Of a stretch of 64,000 bases of DNA, positions 24,722 through 35,102 are shown one piece after another. The position numbers and the translations under genes are program-made. The stretch is from Nocardiopsis sp. FIRDI 009 (lineage in GTDB: Bacteria > Actinomycetota > Actinomycetes > Streptosporangiales > Streptosporangiaceae): positions 186,001-250,000 of the forward strand of contig NZ_QPNC01000009.1 in assembly GCF_003386285.1 (NCBI RefSeq), in the 5' to 3' direction. Each line of letters begins with the position of its first letter. Within the stretch, counting starts at the first letter, position 1. Under the pieces are notes generated by a model. That model was not told the DNA's origin. It saw nothing but the letters and a program-made list of their open reading frames with translations, and searched no databases.

Positions 24722-24740
24722 GAAGGTGAGGGTGGAACGC

Positions 24741-25289
24741 GTGCGCGTGGTGGGGATCGACCCGGGGCTGACCCGGTGCGGCATCGGGGCCGTCGAGGGG
24801 TCCATCGGCCGACCGCTCACCCTCCTGGGGGCCGACGTCGTCCGCACCAGCGCCGACACCGACCTCCCCCAACGCCTGGTCGCCGTCGAACGCGGCATCG
24901 AGGACTGGCTCGACCGACACCAGCCCGACGCCGTCGCCGTCGAGCGCGTCTTCGCCCAGCACAACCTCAGCACCGTCATGGGCACCGCCCAGGCCAGCGG
25001 GATCGCCCTGCTGTGCGCCGCCCGCCGCGGCCTGCCCGTGGCCCTGCACACCCCCAGCGAGGCCAAGGCCGCCATCACCGGCAGCGGACGCGCCGACAAG
25101 GCGCAGGTCGGCACCATGGTGGCGCGTATCCTCAGACTCGACGGTCCCCCCAGACCCGCCGACGCGGCCGACGCGGTCGCGCTCGCCATCTGCCACATCT
25201 GGCGGGGCGGCGCCGACGCCCGCGTCGCCCAGGCCAAACAGGACTTCGCCCGCAAGGTGGAACTGGCGCGCCGCAACCGCGCGCGGTGA
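24741..25289 (+). CDS. ruvC: RuvC, Holliday junction resolvase
   Basis: 182-residue endonuclease that cuts Holliday junctions within the RuvABC complex. The acidic catalytic residues are present: Asp7 (VVGIDPGLT), Glu68 (AVERVF), Asp141 and Asp144 (DAADAVALA). I chose GTG 24741, which gives the usual [10 protein letters not shown] start; GTG 24732 is possible. An SOS box lies directly upstream. It is the first gene of ruvC-ruvA-ruvB on the right edge of the accessory block. Confidence 0.96.
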   Translation: MRVVGIDPGLTRCGIGAVEGSIGRPLTLLGADVVRTSADTDLPQRLVAVERGIEDWLDRHQPDAVAVERVFAQHNLSTVMGTAQASGIALLCAARRGLPVALHTPSEAKAAITGSGRADKAQVGTMVARILRLDGPPRPADAADAVALAICHIWRGGADARVAQAKQDFARKVELARRNRAR

Positions 25290-25334
25290 CCCCCGCCCCC
25301 AGGAAGGAGAAGGGCGCACCGGCGCCCGCACGAG

Positions 25335-25946
25335 ATGATCGCGTTCCTCACCGGCCGGGTGGCCGCACGCGGCGCGGACACCGCCGTGATCGACGTCGGC
25401 GGGGTCGGCATGACCGTACGGTGCACCCCCGCCGCCCTCTCCGGCCTGCACGTGGGCGAGACCGGGACCGTCGCCACCAGCCTCGTCGTCCGCGAGGACT
25501 CCCTGACCCTCTTCGGGTTCGCCGACGAGGACGAGCGCCAGCTCTTCGAGCAGCTCCAGACCGCCTCCGGCGTCGGCCCGCGCCTGGCCCTGGCCATGCT
25601 CGCCGTCCACAGCCCGTCGAGCCTGCGCCACGCCGTGGCCACCGAGGACACCGCCGCGCTCACCCGCGTGCCCGGCATCGGCAAGAAGGGCGCCCAGCGC
25701 ATCGTCCTCGAACTGCGCGGCAAACTCGACGCCCCCGTCCGCACCGACGGCGCGCCGCCCGCCGCACCAGGCGCCGCCGAACCGGACGGCGCCTGGCGCG
25801 GCCAGGTCGTCTCCGGCCTGGTCAACCTCGGCTGGTCGGCCAAGGACGCCGAGGCCGCCGCCTCCGCCGTCGCCGCCGAGGCCGAGGACACCACCGACGT
25901 CTCCGTCCTGCTGCGCGCCGCCCTGCGCAAGCTCAGCCGCGCCTAG
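25335..25946 (+). CDS. ruvA: RuvA, Holliday junction-binding subunit
   Basis: 203-residue DNA-binding subunit of the RuvAB branch-migration motor. It begins [20 protein letters not shown] (domain I), has two helix-hairpin-helix motifs ([13 protein letters not shown] and [16 protein letters not shown]) and the flexible linker plus domain III that contacts RuvB ([18 protein letters not shown]). ATG 25335 is 46 bases after ruvC; the 11-base gap to ruvB indicates one operon. Length and order are normal. Confidence 0.96.
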   Translation: MIAFLTGRVAARGADTAVIDVGGVGMTVRCTPAALSGLHVGETGTVATSLVVREDSLTLFGFADEDERQLFEQLQTASGVGPRLALAMLAVHSPSSLRHAVATEDTAALTRVPGIGKKGAQRIVLELRGKLDAPVRTDGAPPAAPGAAEPDGAWRGQVVSGLVNLGWSAKDAEAAASAVAAEAEDTTDVSVLLRAALRKLSRA

Positions 25947-25957
25947 GAGTGGTTCCC

Positions 25958-27040
25958 ATGCACGAACGCGACGCCGTGTCGCCCGACGCCCACGGCGACG
26001 AACGCCAGATCGAAGGTGCCCTGCGGCCGCGCGGGCTGGACGAGTTCGTCGGCCAGGAACGGGTTCGCGAACAGCTCTCCCTGGTGCTGCGCAGCGCCCA
26101 GCGGCGCAACCGGGCCCCCGACCACATCCTCATGTCCGGCGGCCCCGGCCTCGGCAAGACCACCCTGGCCATGATCATCGCCGCCGAGCTGGGCGCCCCG
26201 CTGCGCATCACCTCCGGCCCGGCCATCGAACGCTCCGGCGACCTGGCCGCGGTGCTGTCCACCCTCCAGGAGGGCGAGGTCCTCTTCCTGGACGAGATCC
26301 ACCGCATGGCCCGCCCCGCCGAGGAGATGCTCTACGTCGCGATGGAGGACTTCCGGGTCGACGTGGTCGTGGGCAAGGGGCCCGGCGCCACCGCGATCCC
26401 CATCGACATCGCGCCCTTCACCCTGGTCGGGGCCACCACCCGGGCGGGCATGCTGCCCGCGCCGCTGCGCGACCGCTTCGGCTTCACCGCGCACATGGAC
26501 TTCTACACCCCCGACGAGCTCGAACTCATCCTCCACCGCTCGGCGCGCCTGCTCGGCGCCCCCCTGGACGAGGACGCGGCCCGCGAGATCGCCGGGCGTT
26601 CGCGCGGCACCCCCCGGATCGCCAACCGGCTCCTGCGTCGCGTCCGCGACTACGCCGAGGTCCGGGGGGACGGCACGCTCTCCCTGGACACCGCCCGCTC
26701 CGCCCTGGAGCTGTACGAGGTCGACGCGCTCGGCATGGACCGCCTCGACCGCGCCATCCTCGACGTGCTCCTGCGCCGCTTCCGGGGCGGGCCGGTGGGT
26801 CTGTCGACACTCGCGGTGTCGGTGGGGGAGGAGGCCGAGACGGTGGAGGTGGTCGCCGAACCCTTCCTGGTCCGCTCCGGCTTCCTGGCCCGCACACCGC
26901 GCGGCCGGGTCGCGACCCCGCAGGCATGGGCGCACATGGGCCTGACACCGCCGCCCGACGCCGCGTTCGGCGCGGCCGCCGCCAGCGGCGGATCCTCCCC
27001 GAACGGCGGCGCTCCGACGAACGGCTCGAACCAGCCGTGA
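25958..27040 (+). CDS. ruvB: RuvB, Holliday junction branch-migration ATPase
   Basis: 360-residue AAA+ helicase that drives branch migration with RuvA. Walker A is GGPGLGKTT (residues 61-69), Walker B LFLDEIHR, sensor 1 VGATTR, and the C-terminal winged helix ends [17 protein letters not shown]. The last 30 residues are a Gly/Ser/Asn-rich tail typical of actinomycetes. ATG 25958 has AGGAG upstream, 11 bases after the ruvA stop. Confidence 0.97.
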   Translation: MHERDAVSPDAHGDERQIEGALRPRGLDEFVGQERVREQLSLVLRSAQRRNRAPDHILMSGGPGLGKTTLAMIIAAELGAPLRITSGPAIERSGDLAAVLSTLQEGEVLFLDEIHRMARPAEEMLYVAMEDFRVDVVVGKGPGATAIPIDIAPFTLVGATTRAGMLPAPLRDRFGFTAHMDFYTPDELELILHRSARLLGAPLDEDAAREIAGRSRGTPRIANRLLRRVRDYAEVRGDGTLSLDTARSALELYEVDALGMDRLDRAILDVLLRRFRGGPVGLSTLAVSVGEEAETVEVVAEPFLVRSGFLARTPRGRVATPQAWAHMGLTPPPDAAFGAAAASGGSSPNGGAPTNGSNQP

Positions 27041-27330
27041 CCGCGGCCCTCCGGGCCGAGGACGCGCCCCCGCCCGGCCGTTGCGCCACCGAGCCCTGAC
27101 CGTGGGATCACGGTGACCGGCGCCACGTAAGCTGGAGGTATCCAGCCCTGTGGGGGCCAGGTCCCCCACGTGTCGTTCGACACGGGTGGAACGCGCGGGC
27201 GGCCTGGAGCGTTATGGAGTGCGGGTGCGGTCCGTGACGCGACGTCCGGGTCGGCACGATGAAGGTGGTCGTCGCGGTTGCGAGCCGACAACGGTCGGCC
27301 ACACGACGAAACGTCAGGAAGGACGCCCCA
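27041..27330 (+). promoter_or_regulatory. Structured leader region before yajC
   Basis: This 290-base gap holds two perfect hairpins, 27150-27156 with 27163-27169 (7 bp, GTGGGGG arm) and 27170-27175 with 27178-27183 (6 bp). No open frame with a ribosome site is seen. The hairpins may end ruvCAB transcription or shape the yajC leader; neither matches a riboswitch I know. Confidence 0.45.
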
Positions 27331-27696
27331 GTGCAGGGCATTTACACTCTCGCCGCCGAAGGAGAGCCCACCGGGGGCCTCCTGAACATGATTCTGCCGT
27401 TCGCACTGATCCTCCTGGTGTTCTGGCTGTTGTTCTGGCGGCCGAACCAGAAGCGGCGCCAGCAGGAGCAGCAGATGGTGAACGCGCTCGTCCCCGGCGT
27501 CGAGGTCATGACCAAGGCGGGCATCTTCGCCACCGTCGTGGAGGTCCACGAGCAGGACGTCCTGCTGGAGATCGCCCCCGGCACCCGCATCCGCATGCTC
27601 AAGGCCGGCGTGGGCGAGGTCATCACCCCCTCCGCCGACGACACGCCGGTGGAGGACCGCCCCGACTTCGGCGACGACGACAAGCCCAACAACTGA
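27331..27696 (+). CDS. yajC: YajC, preprotein translocase accessory subunit
   Basis: 121-residue single-pass membrane protein: a helix at about residues 18-37 (LLNMILPFALILLVFWLLF), the cytosolic segment RPNQKRRQQEQQ and the conserved ALVPGVEVMTKAGIFATV domain, with an acidic tail. YajC joins SecD and SecF around SecYEG. GTG 27331 follows AGGAAGGA. secD and secF normally follow but are not here; apt comes next. Confidence 0.95.
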   Translation: MQGIYTLAAEGEPTGGLLNMILPFALILLVFWLLFWRPNQKRRQQEQQMVNALVPGVEVMTKAGIFATVVEVHEQDVLLEIAPGTRIRMLKAGVGEVITPSADDTPVEDRPDFGDDDKPNN

Positions 27697-27722
27697 TCCC
27701 GGCCACACCGGCCACACGCTCC

Positions 27723-27754
27723 CCGGTACCGGCCCCGACCGGGGCCGGTACCGG
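27723..27754 (+). terminator. Hairpin between yajC and apt
   Basis: Perfect 14-bp stem (27723-27736 with 27741-27754) and a four-base loop GACC, 26 bases after yajC. There is no clean T-run. It separates yajC from apt at the position where secD and secF usually sit. Confidence 0.7.
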
Positions 27755-27790
27755 CGTGTTCGACCCCCGCAGAAGAAGGTCCCACCGCCC

Positions 27791-28345
27791 ATGTCCCACG
27801 ATTCCGCGACCGACGGCGCCGGTCAGCTCCTCGGCGTGATCCGGTCGCACGTTCGCGACGTGCCCGACTTCCCGCAGCCCGGGGTGCTGTTCAAGGACAT
27901 CACACCGCTGCTCAACGACCGGGAGGCGTTCGGCGCCACCGTCCACGGGCTCGCCGACCCCTTCCGGGAGCGGGGGGTGGACCGCGTGCTCGGTCTGGAG
28001 GCGCGCGGCTTCATCTTCGGGGCCCCGGTCGCCCTCGCGCTGGACGCGGGCTTCGTCCCCGCGCGCAAAGCCGGGAAACTGCCCTCGGCGACCATCGGGC
28101 AAGCCTATGATCTGGAGTACGGCACCGCGACCGTGGAGATCCACGCCGACGCGATCCCCGCGGGCAGCCGTGTGCTCATCGTCGACGACGTGCTCGCCAC
28201 CGGCGGCACCGGCAGGGCCGCGGTGGACCTCGTGCGCAAGGCGGGTGGTACGGTCGTGGGATTCTCCGTCCTGATGGAACTCTCGGCGCTCCAGGGACGC
28301 GAGAAGCTGTCGGACGTGGAGCTGCACAGCCTTCTGTCGGTCTGA
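27791..28345 (+). CDS. apt: Adenine phosphoribosyltransferase
   Basis: 184-residue purine salvage enzyme that makes AMP from adenine and PRPP. The PRPP-binding motif VLIVDDVLATGGTGRA is clear, with DFPQPGVLFKDITPLL near the N terminus and GLEARGFIFGAPVA, both typical of Apt. ATG 27791 follows AAGAAGG at a long spacing of 11 bases. rsh follows after 347 bases, the normal actinomycete order. Confidence 0.95.
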   Translation: MSHDSATDGAGQLLGVIRSHVRDVPDFPQPGVLFKDITPLLNDREAFGATVHGLADPFRERGVDRVLGLEARGFIFGAPVALALDAGFVPARKAGKLPSATIGQAYDLEYGTATVEIHADAIPAGSRVLIVDDVLATGGTGRAAVDLVRKAGGTVVGFSVLMELSALQGREKLSDVELHSLLSV

Positions 28346-28692
28346 CCGGGGACTCCCCGACGCGTGTACCCGCCCGTAGGGGAATGCGCGGCGAATCCCT
28401 CCGCGTTGAGGGAAGGACCCGGTTCTCACCGCACCTCGCCCGCACGGGGACGCCGTCACCGGACGCGGCGCGTCCGGTGATCCTCGCCATACCCGTACCC
28501 GTGTCACGGTGAGGCGCGGCCGAGGGTGACGGCCGGACCTCGTCTCCGCTCACGCGGGACCACGGACACTAGACTGGTGGGAGAGGTACCGCGGCGGCCA
28601 CGTCCAGCGACTGGCCCTGACAACACGCACGTGCACCGGGCGGGCGTCGGCGACGGCGTCCACGCGACCGGGTGGATCCGCGGGAGGTAGGC
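28346..28692 (+). promoter_or_regulatory. apt-rsh intergenic region: hairpin and promoter
   Basis: A perfect 9-bp hairpin (28458-28466 with 28470-28478, three-base loop) may end apt transcription. Further on, TAGACT at 28570-28575 is a good -10 for rsh; no -35 is obvious. I see no other gene here. Confidence 0.55.
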
Positions 28693-31161
<2,469 letters not shown>

Positions 31162-31266
31162 GGCTGCGTCGGCCTTGGGGCCGGCCCTGACCGCCGCCGC
31201 GCTCCGTCCCGTGGGCCGAACCCCCGCGGTGGCGGGAGTCCGGACCCCGTCGACGGCCGGAGCCGC

Positions 31267-31734
31267 TCAGATGCGGATCGTGGTCGAGCGCACGATCTCG
31301 AACACCGGGTGGCGGTCGGCCTCGGCCGCGAAGTCCTCGTCCGGCGCCTCCGGCGGGGCCTCGAAGTACGGACCCACGACGAAGGCGCGCGGGTGGTCCA
31401 GGTACTCACGGAGCACCGGGGCCGCCTCGTCGGGGCCGAGTTCACGCACGCTGGCCAGCTCGATCCACCCTCCCTGGCGCAGGGTCGCGAAACCGTCCTT
31501 GCGCAGGTTGCGCACCCAGTCGACCTCCCCGTAGGGCGCCACCAGGAACCGGCCACGGTCGCTGTCCAGCACGCTGACCGGTGTGGTCCGCAAGAACCCC
31601 GACGCGCGCCCCCGCGTCGTCAGCAGGTGCAGGTCGGGCGGGCACACCCCGTACTTGACGAAGCCGCTGACGAAGGCGTTGGCGGTCCGCCGCACCCGCG
31701 TCATCTCGAACCGCTTCGTCGGCTCGTTCACCAT
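31267..31734 (-). CDS. DDN-like deazaflavin (F420)-dependent oxidoreductase
   Basis: 155-residue protein of the nitroreductase-like, F420-dependent Ddn family: DLHLLTTRGRASGFLRTTPV, FLVAPYGEVDWVRNLRKDG and ATLRQGGWIELA are the expected motifs. These use reduced F420 to reduce quinones or xenobiotics at the membrane face. ATG at 31734 has AGGGAG upstream; the frame is open further. It lies 81 bases downstream of the glutaryl-CoA dehydrogenase gene on the same strand and may be cotranscribed, though no functional tie is obvious. Confidence 0.88.
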   Translation of the reverse strand: MVNEPTKRFEMTRVRRTANAFVSGFVKYGVCPPDLHLLTTRGRASGFLRTTPVSVLDSDRGRFLVAPYGEVDWVRNLRKDGFATLRQGGWIELASVRELGPDEAAPVLREYLDHPRAFVVGPYFEAPPEAPDEDFAAEADRHPVFEIVRSTTIRI

Positions 31735-31814
31735 CTTCCGCAACTCCCTCGGTCGGATGCTCCCCATTGTGGTGGTTGCGGGGGACTGTCGGCACCCGAG
31801 TACCGCTCCGCGCG

Positions 31815-33008
31815 TCAGCGGAACGCCGAGACACCCGTCACGGCCTGCCCGATGCTCAGGGCGTGGATCTCCTCGGTGCCCTCGTAGGTCGCCACCGTCT
31901 CCAGGTTCACCATGTGCCGCATCACCGGGTACTCCAGGGTGATGCCGTTGGCGCCGTGGATGGAGCGCGCCGCGCTCGCCACCCGCTGGGCGGCCGCCAC
32001 ACACGAGAACTTGCCGAAGCTGACGTGGTTGTGGTGGCAGTTCCCCTCGTCCTTGAGCCGACCGATCCGCAGCGCCGTCAGGTTGGCGTGGTTGACGTCC
32101 ACCACCATGTCGGCGAGCTTGCGCTGGGTGAGCTGGAACCCGCCGATGGCGCGGCCGAACTGCTCGCGGGTGGTCGCGTACTCCAGCGCCGCCTCGTAGC
32201 AGGCGCGGGCGGCCCCGGCCGCGCCCCACACGATCCCGTAGCGGGCCTCGTTCAGGCACGACAGCGGCGACCCCAGCCCCCTCGAACCGGGCAGGAGCGC
32301 GTCGGCGGGCAGCCGCACGTCCTCCAACACCAGTTCGGAGGTGATCGAGGCGCGCAGGGACAGCTTCCTGTGGATGACGTTGGCGGTGAAGCCGGGGGTG
32401 TCGGTGGGCACGAGGAAGCCGCGGATGCCGTCGTCGGTGGCGGCCCAGACCACGGCCACGTCGGCGACCGAGCCGTTGGTGATCCACATCTTGGTGCCGT
32501 TCAGGACCCAGTCCGACCCGTCGCGCCGCGCGCGGGTACGCATCGAACCCGGGTCGGAGCCGGAGTCGGGCTCGGTCAGACCGAAGCAGCCGATCGCCTC
32601 GCCCGCCGCCATCCGGGGCAGCCACGCCTGTTTGTGCTCCTCGGAGCCGAACCTGTGGATGGCCGCCATCGCCAGGGAACCCTGGACGGACACGAAGCTG
32701 CGCAGCCCGGAGTCGACCGCCTCCAGTTCGCGGCAGGCCAGACCGTAGGCGACGGCGCTGGAGCCCCCGCAGCCGTACCCCTCCAGGTGCATGCCCAGCA
32801 CCCCCAGGTCGCCGAGGGCCTTGGCCAGGCCCCGGGGGTCGGGCAGGGTGCCCGCCTCGAACCAGTCGGCCACGTTCGGCAGCAGTTCGCGGCAGGCGAA
32901 GGAACGGACCGCGTCGCGGACGTCCCGTTCGGTGTCGGAGAGCGTGGCGTCCACCGCGAGGAAGTCGTGCGGGTCCGGGGCGGCGGGTTTGCGCTGGGTC
33001 TCGCTCAT
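31815..33008 (-). CDS. Glutaryl-CoA dehydrogenase-type acyl-CoA dehydrogenase
   Basis: 397-residue FAD enzyme that would oxidise and decarboxylate glutaryl-CoA to crotonyl-CoA. Visible features: SFVSVQGSLAMAAIHRFGSE, the flavin-site GCFGLTEPDSGSDPG, WITNGSVADVAVVWA, and the catalytic Glu in TYEGTEEIHAL. These match the glutaryl-CoA branch more than short-chain enzymes. ATG 33008 starts MSETQRKP. It is the third gene of a minus-strand operon with a CaiB-type CoA transferase, 68 bases downstream of it; CoA activation followed by oxidation of glutarate or a similar diacid is the simplest reading. Confidence 0.9.
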   Translation of the reverse strand: MSETQRKPAAPDPHDFLAVDATLSDTERDVRDAVRSFACRELLPNVADWFEAGTLPDPRGLAKALGDLGVLGMHLEGYGCGGSSAVAYGLACRELEAVDSGLRSFVSVQGSLAMAAIHRFGSEEHKQAWLPRMAAGEAIGCFGLTEPDSGSDPGSMRTRARRDGSDWVLNGTKMWITNGSVADVAVVWAATDDGIRGFLVPTDTPGFTANVIHRKLSLRASITSELVLEDVRLPADALLPGSRGLGSPLSCLNEARYGIVWGAAGAARACYEAALEYATTREQFGRAIGGFQLTQRKLADMVVDVNHANLTALRIGRLKDEGNCHHNHVSFGKFSCVAAAQRVASAARSIHGANGITLEYPVMRHMVNLETVATYEGTEEIHALSIGQAVTGVSAFR

Positions 33009-33076
33009 GGGGTGGGTGTCCCTTCGTGTTGTCGTGTGCTTCCAAGGGTGCGGCTCGGCGCCGTGCGGTCGCGGGA

Positions 33077-34336
33077 TCAGGGCAGGTCGGGCTGTTGGAC
33101 GGCGCCGCGCTTGACCATCGCGTCGATGAGCCCCTCGTCCAGGCCCAGTTCGGCGAGCAGGCTCCGGGAGTGCTGGCCGAGCAGGGGAGGGGCGGTCAGC
33201 GGGGCGGGCGTCCCCTCCAACCGGAAACCCGCGCGGACCTGTTCGAGCGGCCCGATCGTGGGATGCTCCACCGTGCGCAGCACGTCGTCCCCGCTGGCGT
33301 CGGCGGTGCGCAGCGCGTCCAGCACCCCGCGCACCCGCCCGGCCGGGACGCCGGCCGCCACGAGCACGTCCATCCAGTGGTCGGCGGGGCGGGAGCGCAG
33401 GGTGCGCGACAGCTCCTCCACCAGCTCCTCCCGGTGCTCCACCCGGCCCGGGTTGGTGACGTACCGGGGGTCCCCGGCCAGGTCGGGCCGGTCCAGGGCG
33501 GCGCACAGGCGCCGGTACAGGGCGTCGTTGCCCGCCGCGACCACGATCTCGGCGTCGGCCGTGGGGAAGACCTGGTAGGGCACGATCGTGGTGTGCGCGT
33601 TGCCCATCCGCGCGGGCTCGGCCCCCGTGACCAGCGCCTGCTGGGCGAGGTTGACCAGGCCGGACAGCGTCGAGTTGATGAGCGAGACGTTGATGTTCTC
33701 GCCCCGCCCCGTGGTCCGCGCGCGCATCAGGGCGCCCAGGATGCCCACGGCGGCGTTGAGGCCGGTGAGGACGTCGGTGAGCGCCACCCCCACCTTGCTC
33801 GCCTGGCCCTCCACCGGTCCGGTGGTGGCCATCAGCCCGCTCTCGGCCTGCACGACGATGTCGAACCCGGGGCGCGTGGCGGGCTCGTGCTCGGGCCCGA
33901 ACCCGCTCACGGAGCAGTACACGACCGCCGGGTTGCGGGCGCTCACGTCGGCGTAGCCCAGGCCCAGGCGGTCGATGACCCCGGGGCGGAAGTTCTGGAT
34001 CACCACGTCGGAGGAGGCGCACAGGTCCTGGACGGCGGCCAGACCGTCGGGGTCCTTCAGGTCCACCGCCAGGCTGCGCTTGTTGCGGTTCACCGACAGG
34101 AAGTAGGCGGCCTCTCCGGGCGAGTCCCCGGAGGCGCCCGCCCAGGGCGGCCCCCAGGCGCGGGTGTCGTCCCCGCGTCCGGGCTGCTCGACCTTGACCA
34201 CCTCGGCGCCCATGTCGGCGAGGAGCATCGTGGCGTAGGGTCCCGCCAGGACCCGGGACAGGTCGGCCACCCGCACCCCGGCCAGCGGCAGGGGGGCGGT
34301 GGGTTCGGTGTTGGTGTCGGACACGGGGGTGCTCAC
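33077..34336 (-). CDS. CaiB/BaiF-family CoA transferase
   Basis: 419-residue type III CoA transferase. LAGVRVADLSRVLAGPYATM, MGAEVVKVEQPGRGDDTR, QNFRPGVIDRLGLGY and the catalytic Asp in TRPGFDIVVQAESG are all present. Type III enzymes move CoA between carboxylic acids through a covalent aspartyl-CoA. The start is GTG 34336, overlapping the DUF3870 stop (GTGA). With glutaryl-CoA dehydrogenase next, glutarate is the likely acceptor, as with human SUGCT; that assignment is inferred from context. Confidence 0.92.
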   Translation of the reverse strand: MSTPVSDTNTEPTAPLPLAGVRVADLSRVLAGPYATMLLADMGAEVVKVEQPGRGDDTRAWGPPWAGASGDSPGEAAYFLSVNRNKRSLAVDLKDPDGLAAVQDLCASSDVVIQNFRPGVIDRLGLGYADVSARNPAVVYCSVSGFGPEHEPATRPGFDIVVQAESGLMATTGPVEGQASKVGVALTDVLTGLNAAVGILGALMRARTTGRGENINVSLINSTLSGLVNLAQQALVTGAEPARMGNAHTTIVPYQVFPTADAEIVVAAGNDALYRRLCAALDRPDLAGDPRYVTNPGRVEHREELVEELSRTLRSRPADHWMDVLVAAGVPAGRVRGVLDALRTADASGDDVLRTVEHPTIGPLEQVRAGFRLEGTPAPLTAPPLLGQHSRSLLAELGLDEGLIDAMVKRGAVQQPDLP

Positions 34337-34725
34337 TCCTTGGTGTCGGCGTCACCGGGCAGCTGGTCGCCGTCCCGCAGCTGGTAGTAGGTCTCCAGGC
34401 AGCGGCGGAGCGCGGTGGTGAGGGCGGCGCCGGACTGGCCCGCGTACCGCGTCTGCACCCGACGGACGATCTCGGCGATGTCCTCGGTCACCGAGGCGCC
34501 CTCGACGAGGGCGCGGAAGAACTGCTTGGCCAGGTCGGTGAGGAGCGTGGTGTCCGCGGCGACGATCCGGTCGTCGGCGGTGTCCACGGCGAGCACGACG
34601 CCGAGCCGCTGGTACTGGGAATGGCTCGCCACCGTGTCGGGAAGACGGGCGTAGCCGGAGATCAGGACAACCCTGGGGTTGCGGAAAAGCTGCTGGATAC
34701 GGTCGTCGCCGTGCAAGGCACACAC
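34333..34725 (-). CDS. DUF3870 protein
   Basis: 130-residue cytosolic protein with the DUF3870 core: RVVLISGYARLPDTVAS, VVLAVDTADDRIVAADTTLL and RVQTRYAGQSGAALTTALRR. No activity is known, but the family commonly sits beside CaiB-type CoA transferases. It starts at GTG 34725 after GAGAGGT and its end overlaps the transferase gene, so the three genes form one operon. A promoter should lie in the 200 bases before the riboswitch on the other side. Confidence 0.85.
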   Translation of the reverse strand: MCALHGDDRIQQLFRNPRVVLISGYARLPDTVASHSQYQRLGVVLAVDTADDRIVAADTTLLTDLAKQFFRALVEGASVTEDIAEIVRRVQTRYAGQSGAALTTALRRCLETYYQLRDGDQLPGDADTKE

Positions 34726-34924
34726 CTCTCGCTCGCGGGCATGCGAAAACTCCGATGCTCTGGAGTCTCGCGCCTGGAGGGCGACCGGGAAAAGCCGGAC
34801 ACCCGCGGCGTGAGGGCAGGCGGGACCAGTATGTCCCAGCCTCCGTGCCGGGTGTCAAGCGGGGGTGTGGCGGGGCGCACGCCAGGGGTCGGTGTACGAC
34901 CCGCCGGGTCTGTGCTACCTTTCT

Positions 34925-35013
34925 GGCCAGGTCACGAGTGCCAGCGTCAAGCCCCGGCTTGCTGGCCGGCAACCCTCCTTCCGCGGTGGGGTGCCCCGGG
35001 TGAGGACCAGGTC
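34925..35013 (+). ncRNA. SAM-IV-type S-adenosylmethionine riboswitch
   Basis: The sequence follows the actinobacterial SAM-IV pattern: GGTCACGAGTGCCAGCG, AAGCCCCGGCTTGCTGG, CCGGCAACCCTCC and GGTGGGGTGCCCCGGGTGA. Closing arms 34927-34933 and 35005-35011 pair with one mismatch. It lies 90 bases before the desulfurase-like gene. Binding of SAM should reduce expression of that gene. Recognition is from memory of the family consensus. Confidence 0.88.
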
Positions 35014-35070
35014 CCGACACGACCGTGTCTGACAAGCGCGGACCCCGCCGATGTCGCCGTGAGGCGCCCC

Positions 35071-35098
35071 GTGGGTCCCCCGACCCACGAAAGAGGTG
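35071..35098 (+). promoter_or_regulatory. Expression-platform hairpin next to the ribosome site
   Basis: Perfect 7-bp hairpin GTGGGTC-CCCC-GACCCAC at 35071-35088, ending one base before the ribosome site AAAGAGG (35090-35096). Its position suggests that the riboswitch controls translation start, by changing access to the ribosome site. Confidence 0.55.
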
Positions 35099-35102
35099 CA
35101 TC

